Source: Alphaproteobacteria bacterium (GTDB lineage Bacteria; Pseudomonadota; Alphaproteobacteria; SMXQ01). Taken from it: a stretch of 51,647 bases of DNA. This document shows, in pieces, positions 28,779 to 37,115 of the stretch (the first letter of the stretch is position 1; each line of letters begins with the position of its first letter). Location: contig JAURLI010000014.1 in assembly GCA_030831315.1 (NCBI GenBank), forward strand, positions 1 through 51,647, read 5' to 3'. Below the pieces are notes generated by a model that had not been told where the DNA came from, did not search any database, and worked only from the letters and a program-made list of their open reading frames with translations. The position numbers and the translations under genes are program-made.

Positions 28779-30497
28779 ATGTCCACAAAGACCATCGCCT
28801 CGGGCTCCGTTGCGGAAGCCTATCTCCAGCTCCTTGCCGACCGCGGCATCGACTACCTGTTCGGCAATGCGGGCACCGACTTTGCCCCGCTGATCGAGGC
28901 CTATTCGAAACTGCGCGCCGGCGGCGTCAAGGTGCCCGAGCCGATCACCTGCCCGCACGAAAACGTGGCGATGGCGATGGCGCAGGGTTACTACGCCCGC
29001 ACCGGCCGCCCCCAGGCGGTGATGGTCCATGTCAACGTCGGCACGGCGAACGCCATGTGCATGCTGATCAACGCCTATCGCGGCAACGTGCCGATCCTGT
29101 TTTCGGCCGGCCGCACGCCGTTCTCCGAATCGGCGACGCTGACGGGCGCGCGCACCGGTGAAATTCACTGGCCGCAGGAAATGTTCGACCAGCGCGCCAT
29201 GGTCCGCGAAGTGGTCAAGTGGGACTATGAACTGCCCAATGCCGAGGTTCTGGAAACCACGGTGGATCGCGCGCTCAACTCGATGATGGGCTATCCGCGC
29301 GGGCCCGTTTACCTGACCCTGCCGCGCGAAGTACTGGCCGCGCCGGTCAGCAACTTCTCCTATGATTCGCCCTCGCGCCATGCCCATGCGTCGCCGCCGG
29401 CGCCCGATCCCGAGGCCGTTGCCCGTGCCGCCGCCATCATCGCCAAGGCAGAGAACCCGCTCATCATCACGGCAAGCGCCGGCGCTGACGACGAAGACGT
29501 GGCGGCGCTCGGCAGCCTCGCCAATCGTTTTGCCATCCCGGTGACCCAGCGCAAGCCGCGCTACATGTGCCTTGAATCGGATCATCCGATGAACGCGGGC
29601 CATAACCCCGACAACTTCGTGGCTGATGCCGACGTCATCATCGTCGCCGACTGCGACGTGCCGTGGATTCCGGCGAAGACGGCGCCGAAGGTCGATTGCA
29701 AGATCATCCATCTTGGCGCCGATCCGCTGTTCGCGTCCTACCCGATCCGCGGCTTCCGCTCCGACGTTGCCATCACGGGGCTTCTCAAGTGGACCCTGCG
29801 TGCGCTCGATTCCGCGCTCGAGGCCGAGCAGAAGGGTGCGGCGTCGCGAATCGATGCGCGGCGCAAGCGCATGGCCGAGCTTCAGGCCAAGCAGGCCGAG
29901 CAGAAGCGCGCCACCCTTGAAAAGGCACGCACCGACAGCCCGATCCATCCGGCCTGGGTGTCACACTGCATCGACCAGGTGAAAGGCCCTGATGACATCG
30001 TCATCAAGGAAAGCCAGATTTCGCCCGCCTACATGAACTTCAGCAAGCCCGGCACGTTCTACTCGCTGGGCTACGGTGGCGGCCTCGGCTGGAGTCTCGG
30101 CACCGCCTGCGGCATGAAGATCGCGTCGCGCGACCGGCAGATTTTCTGCACCACCGGCGACGGCGCCTACATGTTCGGCAACCCGGTGTCGGCCCATTAC
30201 GTCGCCAGCGCCGAAAAGCTGCCGATCCTGTTCATGGTGTTCAACAACTCCATGTGGAACGCCGTGCGCCGCAACACCCGCGAGGTCTATCCCGACGGAT
30301 TCTCCGCCAAGTCGAACTGGGAGCCGCTCACCTATTTCCAGCCGGGTACGGCCTACGAAAAGGTTGTGCAGGTGGCCGACGGCTACGGCGAGCGGGTGGA
30401 AGACCCGGCCGAACTGCCCAAGGCCATCGACCGCGCCATGAACGAGATTGCCAAGGGCCGCCAGGCACTTCTCAATATCATCTCCAAGAACGGCTGA
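28779..30497 (+). CDS. Thiamine-pyrophosphate-requiring enzyme of the acetolactate synthase superfamily
   Basis: The 572-residue protein has the three domains of this superfamily: PYR (about 1-170), central (about 195-330) and PP (about 380-560). The catalytic Glu is E61 in 'CPHENVAMAMAQGYY'. The cofactor motif is 'GDGAYMFGNP' at 460-469, closing with N489-N490. No small regulatory subunit gene (ilvN) is next to it, and the residues do not identify it as AHAS, benzoylformate decarboxylase or oxalyl-CoA decarboxylase. It is best described as an orphan TPP enzyme, presumably acting on 2-oxoacids. A DUF1489 gene follows in the same direction. Confidence 0.85.
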   Translation: MSTKTIASGSVAEAYLQLLADRGIDYLFGNAGTDFAPLIEAYSKLRAGGVKVPEPITCPHENVAMAMAQGYYARTGRPQAVMVHVNVGTANAMCMLINAYRGNVPILFSAGRTPFSESATLTGARTGEIHWPQEMFDQRAMVREVVKWDYELPNAEVLETTVDRALNSMMGYPRGPVYLTLPREVLAAPVSNFSYDSPSRHAHASPPAPDPEAVARAAAIIAKAENPLIITASAGADDEDVAALGSLANRFAIPVTQRKPRYMCLESDHPMNAGHNPDNFVADADVIIVADCDVPWIPAKTAPKVDCKIIHLGADPLFASYPIRGFRSDVAITGLLKWTLRALDSALEAEQKGAASRIDARRKRMAELQAKQAEQKRATLEKARTDSPIHPAWVSHCIDQVKGPDDIVIKESQISPAYMNFSKPGTFYSLGYGGGLGWSLGTACGMKIASRDRQIFCTTGDGAYMFGNPVSAHYVASAEKLPILFMVFNNSMWNAVRRNTREVYPDGFSAKSNWEPLTYFQPGTAYEKVVQVADGYGERVEDPAELPKAIDRAMNEIAKGRQALLNIISKNG

Positions 30498-30515
30498 TCG
30501 CCGGGGACGGGTCCC

Positions 30516-30971
30516 GTGGCGCTGCACCTGCTCAAGATGGCTGTCGGAATCGAATCCGTAGCCGACCTTGCGCGGGTGCAGAAGCAGCGTCGCGCCGAGC
30601 GCAAGGCCAACGGCGAGGGCGCGGGCACCTTTCACTTCACCCGCAATTTTCCCCGTCAGGCGGACGAGGTTGTCGATGGGGGATCCATGTACTGGATCAT
30701 CCGTGGCGAAATCGTCGCCCGTCAGCGCATCCTCGGCTTCGAGGAGCGCATCCGCCCGGGCAAACAGCGCAAGCGCTGCGCGATCCGTCTTGCCGCGGAA
30801 ATCATCCGCACCGTGCCGGTGGCCCACCGGGCAATGCAGGGCTGGCGTTATCTGAAGGCCGAAGATGCCCCGCCTGATCTCAAGGATGCCCCCGCCCACG
30901 GCAAGGCCAAGGGGGCCGACCGGCTGCCCGCCGAGATGGCGCGGGAGCTCAGGGAACTGGGCCTGCTCTAG
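30516..30971 (+). CDS. DUF1489 family protein (GTG start)
   Basis: The 151-residue product matches the DUF1489 family, which is found widely in Alphaproteobacteria and has no known function. Recognisable parts are 'ALHLLKMAVGIESVADL' near the start, 'HFTRNFPRQADEVVDGGSMY' and 'WIIRGEIVARQRILGFEE'. Translation probably starts at GTG 30516, preceded by a GGGGACGGG purine-rich stretch. It has no signal peptide or membrane segment. It lies 18 nt after the TPP enzyme gene. Confidence 0.8.
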   Translation: MALHLLKMAVGIESVADLARVQKQRRAERKANGEGAGTFHFTRNFPRQADEVVDGGSMYWIIRGEIVARQRILGFEERIRPGKQRKRCAIRLAAEIIRTVPVAHRAMQGWRYLKAEDAPPDLKDAPAHGKAKGADRLPAEMARELRELGLL

Positions 30972-30981
30972 GCAGGGTCAC

Positions 30982-31008
30982 TAAAATTTTAGACAAATGT
31001 TCCGCGAA
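30982..31008 (+). promoter_or_regulatory. Sigma-28-like promoter before the flagellin-like gene
   Basis: TAAAATTT (30982-30989) matches the sigma-28 -35 consensus TAAAGTTT at 7 of 8 positions. After exactly 11 bp, TCCGCGAA (31001-31008) matches the -10 consensus GCCGATAA at 5 of 8. This is the expected class of promoter for a flagellin gene. The -10 match is only moderate, and part of it lies in a small inverted repeat (CCGCGA/TCGCGG, 31002-31017). Confidence 0.4.
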
Positions 31009-31106
31009 AGATCGCGGGCGTTAAAAACTCTCGACGGTGAAGCGGTTATCTTTGCCCCGTGCCCGATCCGTGCTGCGGCTTGGGCTGAACCGATTTTGCC
31101 AGGGCC

Positions 31107-32018
31107 ATGATCGTCGAGCTCAATACCGGATACAGCGGCACCGCGACCCAATCGCCTGCCTTGGCACGTGCGCAATCGAGCGCCCGTGCCGCGGGCGCCT
31201 TCGTGCCGACGCAGAGTCTCAGTCGTGACTCGCAGGGGCTCGCCCCGGCCGGGCGCCTTGCCCTCGCCATGGGCGCGGCCAAGGGCGCCGCGGCCGGTAC
31301 GGCAACGGCACAAAGCCTGCTTTCCACCGCCGAGTCCGGGGTCGATGCCATCGCTGCCGTACTTGCCGACATGAAGGTGCTGTCCGAGGCCGCAGCCGAT
31401 ACCGACATGTCGGCCCGTGACCGTGCCATGCTGCAAGATGCCTTCGAAGCGTTACGAACCGAGATCGGGGCCATCGTCGATCGCACGACTTACGGCGGCG
31501 TCAAGATTCTGGACGGCGATGGCGGCGCATCGCGCAGTTTCACTTTCACCATCGGGTCATCCGATGGCGATGGCGCGAAGGCCACGGTTTCCATCGCCAA
31601 GGCAACGGCGGCGGGGCTGGCGTCCGGCCTGGAAAGCGCATCGCTGCTGACCGGGGCCGGCGCGACGGCAACCGATACCCTCGTCGATACGGCGATTGAT
31701 GCCGCCGCCGGAATTGCCGGGGCGCTGCGGGCTGCTGCTGGCCGTGCCGATGCGGCGGCCGACGTCGGAAGCCGCGTATCCGCGGAAAGCGGTTCGGTGC
31801 GTTCGAGCTACCTGGAATTGCGTGCCACGGCTGACCGTGCGCGCGGGATCAGCCAGGATATTGCGAGCGATGCGGGCTACAGCCTTGTGCCCGAGGCGGC
31901 GACCACCGCCAGGGCCATGCTCGAAAGCCTGCCCGCCTCGAAGGGCGGCGAGTCGACTTCAGACAGCGGCGGCGAGGCTGCTCCCCAGCCGCGTGAGAAG
32001 GTCGATATCCGCGCCTGA
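31107..32018 (+). CDS. Divergent flagellin-like protein
   Basis: The 303-residue protein has the plan of a flagellin. An N-terminal helical region (residues 20-140) contains 'AQSLLSTAESGVDAIAAVL', 'DRAMLQDAFEALRTEIGAIV' and 'TTYGGVKILDG', which align well with the flagellin D1 pattern. A short variable centre (140-190) is followed by a C-terminal helical region with 'RATADRARGISQDIASDAGY'. The usual first 20 residues and the 'RINSAKDDAAG' motif are poorly kept, and the C-terminal 25 residues are Ser, Glu and Pro rich. It has no signal peptide, as in flagellins. No other flagellar gene is near it. It could be a minor flagellin, a hook-associated protein or something else. Confidence 0.65.
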   Translation: MIVELNTGYSGTATQSPALARAQSSARAAGAFVPTQSLSRDSQGLAPAGRLALAMGAAKGAAAGTATAQSLLSTAESGVDAIAAVLADMKVLSEAAADTDMSARDRAMLQDAFEALRTEIGAIVDRTTYGGVKILDGDGGASRSFTFTIGSSDGDGAKATVSIAKATAAGLASGLESASLLTGAGATATDTLVDTAIDAAAGIAGALRAAAGRADAAADVGSRVSAESGSVRSSYLELRATADRARGISQDIASDAGYSLVPEAATTARAMLESLPASKGGESTSDSGGEAAPQPREKVDIRA

Positions 32019-32020
32019 TT

Positions 32021-32650
32021 TCAGTCCGTACCGAGGATCGTCAGCACACCGTCGATCACGTATTGAACGGCCAACGCGCCCAGGATCAATCCCAATACCC
32101 GCGTGATCACGTTGGTGCCGGTGACGCCGATGACGCGCACCAGCCTCACCGCCGCCAATAACCCGATCAGGACGAGAACCAGCACCAGCGCGAGGATGCC
32201 GATGGTCATTGCCTGGCGCAATGGCTCGCCCGCGGCCTGCTGCATCAGCAGGACAACGGTGGTCATGGCACCTGGTCCCGCGATCAGCGGAATGGCGAGG
32301 GGGAAGACCGAAATGTCCTGGCGCTGGATGGCTTCCTCTTCTTCGACTGCCGTGGTGCGCCGCAGCGGCGTTTCGTGGGCAAACAGCATGTCGACGGCGA
32401 CCATGAACAAGAGAAGCCCGCCCGCGATGCGAAAGGCTTCGATGGTCACGCCCAGCATGCGCAGGACCCATTCGCCGACGAAAGCGAAAGCGATCAGGAT
32501 CACGCCGGCGGTCACCGTGGCTCGCAACGCGAGCCGGCGCCGGGAGGCATCGGTTTCGTTCGCCGTGAGTCCGGCGAAGATCGGGGCCATGCCCGGCGGG
32601 TCAAGGACGACGAACAACGTCACAAAGGCCGAAAGTGCCAGTTCGATCAT
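32021..32650 (-). CDS. MarC-family integral membrane protein
   Basis: The 209-residue protein has six hydrophobic segments and the MarC family pattern: 'FVTLFVVLDPPGMAPIFAGL' near the start, 'FRIAGGLLLFMVAVDML' and 'SVFPLAIPLIAGPGAMTTVV'. The name comes from E. coli marC, which is not itself a resistance determinant, and the transport role is unproven; some archaeal relatives carry amino acids. It is the last gene of the minus-strand series that begins with the MFS array. Confidence 0.88.
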   Translation of the reverse strand: MIELALSAFVTLFVVLDPPGMAPIFAGLTANETDASRRRLALRATVTAGVILIAFAFVGEWVLRMLGVTIEAFRIAGGLLLFMVAVDMLFAHETPLRRTTAVEEEEAIQRQDISVFPLAIPLIAGPGAMTTVVLLMQQAAGEPLRQAMTIGILALVLVLVLIGLLAAVRLVRVIGVTGTNVITRVLGLILGALAVQYVIDGVLTILGTD

Positions 32651-32662
32651 CGGCAGGCCCCC

Positions 32663-33334
32663 TTACGGCGCCGGTGCGCGGAAGCGCCGGATGTTGAAGC
32701 GCCTGAGGCGCAGCGTCGCGGTCAGGGCGATGACGAGCCCCGCCGTTGCCAGCAGGTAATAGGCGAACTGCACGGCCGCGCCGTAGACGATGCCGGCAAG
32801 CACCGTGCCCATGACCGTGCCGGGGATGCCGCCGACATCGGCGTAAGCCGAACGCAGCCTCGATATCTCGGCAAAGAAGCGGGCGAACAGGCCGGGATCG
32901 CGCGCCAGGGCAAAGACCGTCGGCGCCATTTCGATGGCGACCTGAACGGCGAAGAGCGCCAGCAGGAACCCGGCGAGATAGGCGGAGCGCGTCACCTTGA
33001 CAAGGAAGCCTGCGATCAGGAAGGCGAAGCAGGTCGCCAGATACCAGCCTTCGGGCAGGCGCTGGGCAGCTTCGCCCAGCCACCGGCCGAAGCGCGCGCC
33101 AACGGGCAGGCCCGCCGAGAGAAAGTAGTAGAGGACGGCGAGCGCATTCAGCGCCGCGATGAAATAGGCGATGTTACCGCCGAGCCGCACGCGGAAGCGA
33201 AGACGGTCGACGGCATCGTTGAACCGCATGAAGAAGCGCTTGGCGATGGCGAGCGCGAGTGCCAACACCCCCAGAAGAGGGATCGCCGCCATCAAGATCA
33301 TCAGGCCGACGACGAGGTAGAGCATCTCCGCCAT
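32663..33334 (-). CDS. Unknown multi-pass membrane protein
   Basis: I do not recognise this 223-residue protein. It has about five hydrophobic segments: near 3-30, 52-75, 95-135 (two), and 165-205. A charged loop lies after the first segment ('RFFMRFNDAVDRLRFRVRLG'), and the C-terminus is basic ('RLRRFNIRRFRAPAP'). No catalytic motif is seen. It is 12 nt upstream of marC and 7 nt downstream of the FAD oxidoreductase gene, so it is part of that transcript. Confidence 0.7.
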   Translation of the reverse strand: MAEMLYLVVGLMILMAAIPLLGVLALALAIAKRFFMRFNDAVDRLRFRVRLGGNIAYFIAALNALAVLYYFLSAGLPVGARFGRWLGEAAQRLPEGWYLATCFAFLIAGFLVKVTRSAYLAGFLLALFAVQVAIEMAPTVFALARDPGLFARFFAEISRLRSAYADVGGIPGTVMGTVLAGIVYGAAVQFAYYLLATAGLVIALTATLRLRRFNIRRFRAPAP

Positions 33335-33341
33335 CGCCGCC

Positions 33342-34448
33342 TCACGCCGCGCCCAGTTGCCGGGTGACGTATTCGCCGATGGCGAGCGAGGACGTCAGTC
33401 CCGGGCTTTCGATCCCGTAGAGGGACACCAGCCCTTCGACGCCGTGTGTATCGGCGCCCTGTACGACGAAATCGTTGAGCGAGGCGCGCTCCTTGTTGAG
33501 CTTCGGGCGAATTCCGGCGTAGCCCGGCACCAGGTCGCCGTCCTGCAGCCCGGGCCAGAAGCTGCGCGCCGCCTCGTAGAAGAACGCGGCACGGCCCGGA
33601 TCGACGGTGTAATCGATGCGATCGACCGGTTCGGTATCCGGGCCGAAACGCGACTGCCCCGCAAGGTCGAGGCTGACATGAACCGCGGCATGGCCAAGCT
33701 CGGGCAGCGGGTAGATCAGGCGGGAAAACGGCGAGCGCCGGCGCAGCACGAAATAGCAGCCGCGTGTCAGCACCTGTCCGGGGACGCTTTCGGGGCGCAC
33801 GCCGTCGATGGCGCGGGCGACTTTCTGCGCGCCGAGACCTGCAGCATTGACGACCATGCTCGCGCGGATGGTGGTCGGGTCCTTGCCGCCCGTGGTGATC
33901 TCGATGCCGTCGCCGGTGGCGCGCCCGCCGACGACCGGCGCGTTGAGCGCCAGCACCGCGCCATGTGCTTCGGCATCGCCAAGGATTGCCTGCATCAGGT
34001 CATGCTGATCGACGATGCCCGATGACGGCGAATGGGCCGCGGCGGCAAAGCGCAGTTCCGGTTCCATCTCGCGCACCTCGGCCGGATCGAGCATGCGCAT
34101 GTCGAACAGGCCGTTGGCCTCGGCCTGTTTCATCATTGCGTGCAGGCCGGGAATTTGTTCGGGCTCGGTCGCAACGACCAGCTTGCCGCAGCGCCGGTGC
34201 GCGACGCCGTGTTCGCCGCAGAAGGCATACATCAGTTCCTTGCCGCGAAGTGCCAGGCGCGATTTCAGGCTGCCCGGCACATAGCCCATGCCGGCATGGA
34301 TGCATCCGGTATTGCGTGACGAAGTGTGCTGGCCGGGGGCGGCCTCGGCCTCGAGGATCACCACCTCGCGGCCCGTGCGCGCAAGCGCCCTCGCCGTGGC
34401 AAGTCCCACCACGCCTGCGCCAATGACGATGCAGTCGGTTCGTTCCAG
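33342..34448 (-). CDS. FAD-dependent oxidoreductase, L-2-hydroxyglutarate oxidase-like (probable CTG start)
   Basis: This DAO-fold flavoprotein is related to L-2-hydroxyglutarate oxidase/dehydrogenase; 'NTGCIHAGMGYVPGSLKSRL' is the matching signature, and 'VNAAGLGAQKVARAI' is the second FAD-fold motif. The usual first motif, G-x-G-x-x-G, is coded just upstream of the first GTG (34412). Going further, the only possible start before the in-frame stop at 34500-34502 is CTG at 34448, giving MERTDCIVIGAGVVGLATAR with the complete FAD motif. AGGGA sits 7 nt before it. I therefore assign CTG and 368 residues. Substrate is inferred only from family. Confidence 0.8.
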   Translation of the reverse strand: MERTDCIVIGAGVVGLATARALARTGREVVILEAEAAPGQHTSSRNTGCIHAGMGYVPGSLKSRLALRGKELMYAFCGEHGVAHRRCGKLVVATEPEQIPGLHAMMKQAEANGLFDMRMLDPAEVREMEPELRFAAAAHSPSSGIVDQHDLMQAILGDAEAHGAVLALNAPVVGGRATGDGIEITTGGKDPTTIRASMVVNAAGLGAQKVARAIDGVRPESVPGQVLTRGCYFVLRRRSPFSRLIYPLPELGHAAVHVSLDLAGQSRFGPDTEPVDRIDYTVDPGRAAFFYEAARSFWPGLQDGDLVPGYAGIRPKLNKERASLNDFVVQGADTHGVEGLVSLYGIESPGLTSSLAIGEYVTRQLGAA

Positions 34449-34514
34449 GGTCGGTCCCTCGTTCCTGCCCGAAAGTGTAGGGGCCGTCCGGGCCGAGGGT
34501 CAAGGAAGGGTGCC

Positions 34515-35777
34515 TCAGCCTTTGGGCAGACCGTTTCCGGGCATCCTGTCGGCGGGGCTCGTCACCAGCCGGGCGCCCAGCGCGACCAGGGCCAGCAAGG
34601 CAACGACGGCGCCGCCGGTGATATAGAAGCTCGCTTCCAGCCCAACGCCCTGCACCACGGCACCCATGATCACCGGCAGGAAGGTCGCCGCCAGCCGGTT
34701 GGCGGTGGTGCGCAGGCCGACGGCCTTGCCCTGCTCGCCGCGGCCGACGACCCGGGAGGTGATGGAGATCACCAGCGGCTGGCTGAGGCCGTAGCAGCCG
34801 CCATTGACGGCGGCGGCCAGCAGCAGAAGCCAGTAGCTGCCGAGCGCAGGCGTCAGCGCAATCGCCACCGCCGATCCGCCGATGACGAAGATCAGCAGCC
34901 ACAGCGGCGCGAAGCGGCGGGTTAGCGGGCCCACGGCGAGTGACAGTCCGCCGCCGAACAGCGAATAGGCCGCAAGCAGCACGCCGATGGCGGTGCCGTT
35001 GTAGCCGCGGCCTTCGAGGTAGACCGCGTAGAAAGACGACTGGATGCTGAATCCGGCGATGCGCAGCACCGAGACCGCCATCACCACGGCGACCAGCGGT
35101 ACGACGAGCATGCGGAAGGCGATCAGATAATCGGAAAGCCTCGGCATCAGGTCGGCGACGCGGGGGCGCGGGCGCGGGCCGGTATCGCCTTCCTGCTGAA
35201 CCGGGGGCAGGGCGAAGCAGCAGAGCAGCATGCCGAGCCCCCATGCCGAGAGCGTGCCGAAGGCCGCCCAGGGACCACCGAAATCCCACGCGGCGCCTGC
35301 GAGCGGCGGGCCGATCAGGGCGCCGATACGCACGACGAAGGCCATGCGTCCGGTGTGAACGGCGCTGCCGCGCATGACCTGTCCGATGATCGCCTGCGCG
35401 CCCATCCAGCCGGTCGCCGAGCAATAGCCGCCGATCATCTGCAGGATGATGATGGCCCAGATCCAAGGCGTGATCGGGAACAGGAGCGGCAGCAGGACGC
35501 CGAAGCCGGCGAAGGCGATCATCACCCGGCGCACGTCGAGGCGATCCATCATCGCCCCGCCGTGAATCGAATAGAGCAGCACCAGGGCATGGCGCGCACC
35601 AAGGATGATGCCGACCATCAGCGGCGATACACCGAGCGTCAGCGCCCACAGCGGCAGCACCACCATCATCATGTAGCCGAGCGAATTCGAGAACGTCGCC
35701 GCGCCATAGACCGCCATTTCAAGGCGGCGCGGCACCTCGGGCGCGGGGTCCTGATCGGCCGTCGTCGGCGCGCTCAT
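34515..35777 (-). CDS. MFS transporter, array member 5 (last in transcription order)
   Basis: This 420-residue protein has 12 hydrophobic segments and is a paralogue of the four genes upstream. Shared motifs are 'IHGGAMMDRL' at 71-80 (MFS motif A region), 'GWMGAQ', the central-loop 'MPRLSDYL', 'SSFYAVYLEGRGY' and 'LRTTANRLAATFLPVIMG'. The start at 35777 (MSAPTTADQDP) overlaps the stop of the previous array gene by four bases (ATGA); a longer frame upstream is a shadow of that gene. The DRLDVRR form of motif A has Asp where the others have Gly. The substrate is unknown. Confidence 0.9.
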   Translation of the reverse strand: MSAPTTADQDPAPEVPRRLEMAVYGAATFSNSLGYMMMVVLPLWALTLGVSPLMVGIILGARHALVLLYSIHGGAMMDRLDVRRVMIAFAGFGVLLPLLFPITPWIWAIIILQMIGGYCSATGWMGAQAIIGQVMRGSAVHTGRMAFVVRIGALIGPPLAGAAWDFGGPWAAFGTLSAWGLGMLLCCFALPPVQQEGDTGPRPRPRVADLMPRLSDYLIAFRMLVVPLVAVVMAVSVLRIAGFSIQSSFYAVYLEGRGYNGTAIGVLLAAYSLFGGGLSLAVGPLTRRFAPLWLLIFVIGGSAVAIALTPALGSYWLLLLAAAVNGGCYGLSQPLVISITSRVVGRGEQGKAVGLRTTANRLAATFLPVIMGAVVQGVGLEASFYITGGAVVALLALVALGARLVTSPADRMPGNGLPKG

Positions 35778-37003
35778 GATGCTGTCTCGTCGCGCTTCTG
35801 GCGAACGATGGCAATGGCGCTGCCGGCAAGGATCAGCAGCAGCAACCCGCCGGTGACGAAGAACGTCGCGGCCAGCCCCCATGTTTCCGCCACCGCGCCC
35901 ATCAGGATGGGCAAGGTAATGCCAGCGACACGGTTGCCGGTGGCGCGCAGCCCGATGGCGGTCGCCTGGGTTTCCCGCGATGCCGCGCGCGACAGGATGG
36001 TGTACATGACCGGCTGGCTCGCCCCTTGGGCGAAGCCGCGCACCGCGATGGCGATCGCCAGCACGAACAGGGCGGAACCGAACAGGGGCGTGGCGTAGAT
36101 CAGGATTACCGACAATGTCACGGTGCCGAGAAACACCCAGTGCGGGGGCACGAAGCGCGACATCCAAGCGCCCGAAAGCGTGCCCGCCGCCGCCATCATC
36201 TGCGACAAGGTGACAAACAGCCCGATGAAGGTCGCCTGCAGGCCGATTTCCTTCAGGTAGACGATATAGAAAGATTGCTGCATCAGCGCCGAGCCGATGC
36301 GCACCGACGACACCACGACGACGAAGGCGACGATGGGTACGGCCATCAACCCGATGGCACCGATATAATCGCTGAGCCGCGGCATGATGTCGCGCAGGCG
36401 AAAGGGCGGGCGGGGGGCGTCGGTCGCGCGGTCTTCGCCGACGGCCTTGGGTGGAATGGCGCGGATCGCCAGCCAGAAGGCGCCGCCCGCCGCGCCGATG
36501 ACGGCGAAGGAAATCCAGTGGGGCAGGAAGTCCCACATGACGCCTGCCAATGTCGGTGCGATCATCACGCCGACGCGGGCAAAAAAGGAAAAGCGGTCGA
36601 GCACGCGCGGATTGTCCTTGCCGACGACAACGGCCAGCGCCTGCGCGCCGATCCAGCCGAAGGACTGCGCCATGCCGAGCGCCATCTGCAGAAGCAGCAG
36701 GGTCGGAAACCAGCTGGCGACGATGAAGAGCGGCGGCATCACGGTGCAGGCGGCGCCCAGCATCAGCATGACCAGCCGCGTACCAAAGCGGTCCATCAGC
36801 ACGCCGCCGTGAATGGACAGGATCGAGGGCAGAATCGACTTGGCGCTGACCAGAATGCCAAGCTCCAGCGGCCCGAAGCCGAGCGCCACCGCGTACAGCG
36901 GAATGATGAAGCTGACGAGCTCCGTCTGGGCGTCGTTCAGCGTGCCTGTGGCATAGGTGAATATCTCGGCCCGCTTCATGGCGGGCTGACCCGAAGGGGA
37001 CAT
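35774..37003 (-). CDS. MFS transporter, array member 4
   Basis: A 409-residue, 12-helix major facilitator. Array motifs are 'SIHGGVLMDRFGTR' (IHGG at 64-67), 'GWIGAQ', 'MPRLSDYI', 'QSFYIVYLKEIGL', 'GASQPVM' and 'LRATGNRVAGITLPILMG'. Helix 1 carries acidic residues ('LNDAQTELVSFIIPLYAVAL') not shared by all members. The start at 37003 may be replaced by M9 (MKRAEIFTY). A hairpin and a 112-bp gap separate it from member 3. The substrate is unknown. Confidence 0.9.
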   Translation of the reverse strand: MSPSGQPAMKRAEIFTYATGTLNDAQTELVSFIIPLYAVALGFGPLELGILVSAKSILPSILSIHGGVLMDRFGTRLVMLMLGAACTVMPPLFIVASWFPTLLLLQMALGMAQSFGWIGAQALAVVVGKDNPRVLDRFSFFARVGVMIAPTLAGVMWDFLPHWISFAVIGAAGGAFWLAIRAIPPKAVGEDRATDAPRPPFRLRDIMPRLSDYIGAIGLMAVPIVAFVVVVSSVRIGSALMQQSFYIVYLKEIGLQATFIGLFVTLSQMMAAAGTLSGAWMSRFVPPHWVFLGTVTLSVILIYATPLFGSALFVLAIAIAVRGFAQGASQPVMYTILSRAASRETQATAIGLRATGNRVAGITLPILMGAVAETWGLAATFFVTGGLLLLILAGSAIAIVRQKRDETAS

Positions 37004-37080
37004 GGGCTTCCTCTTTTCCTGCGGGGCTGTCGACCGCCCGCGGTGCCGGTTGGCTCCGGCGCTGGGGTCAATCTAAAGCC

Positions 37081-37101
37081 CCTTTGCCGGTATGGCAAAG
37101 G
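37081..37101 (-). terminator. Hairpin between MFS array members 3 and 4
   Basis: CCTTTGCC (37081-37088) and GGCAAAGG (37094-37101) form a perfect 8-bp stem with a 5-nt loop. It is placed 15 bp after the stop of member 3 in the direction of transcription, in the only long gap of the array. The sequence after it (GGCTTTAGATT) has no clean T-run, so it may be a weak terminator, an attenuator or an mRNA-processing hairpin. Confidence 0.4.
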
Positions 37102-37115
37102 CAGCGGTGCGGGCA

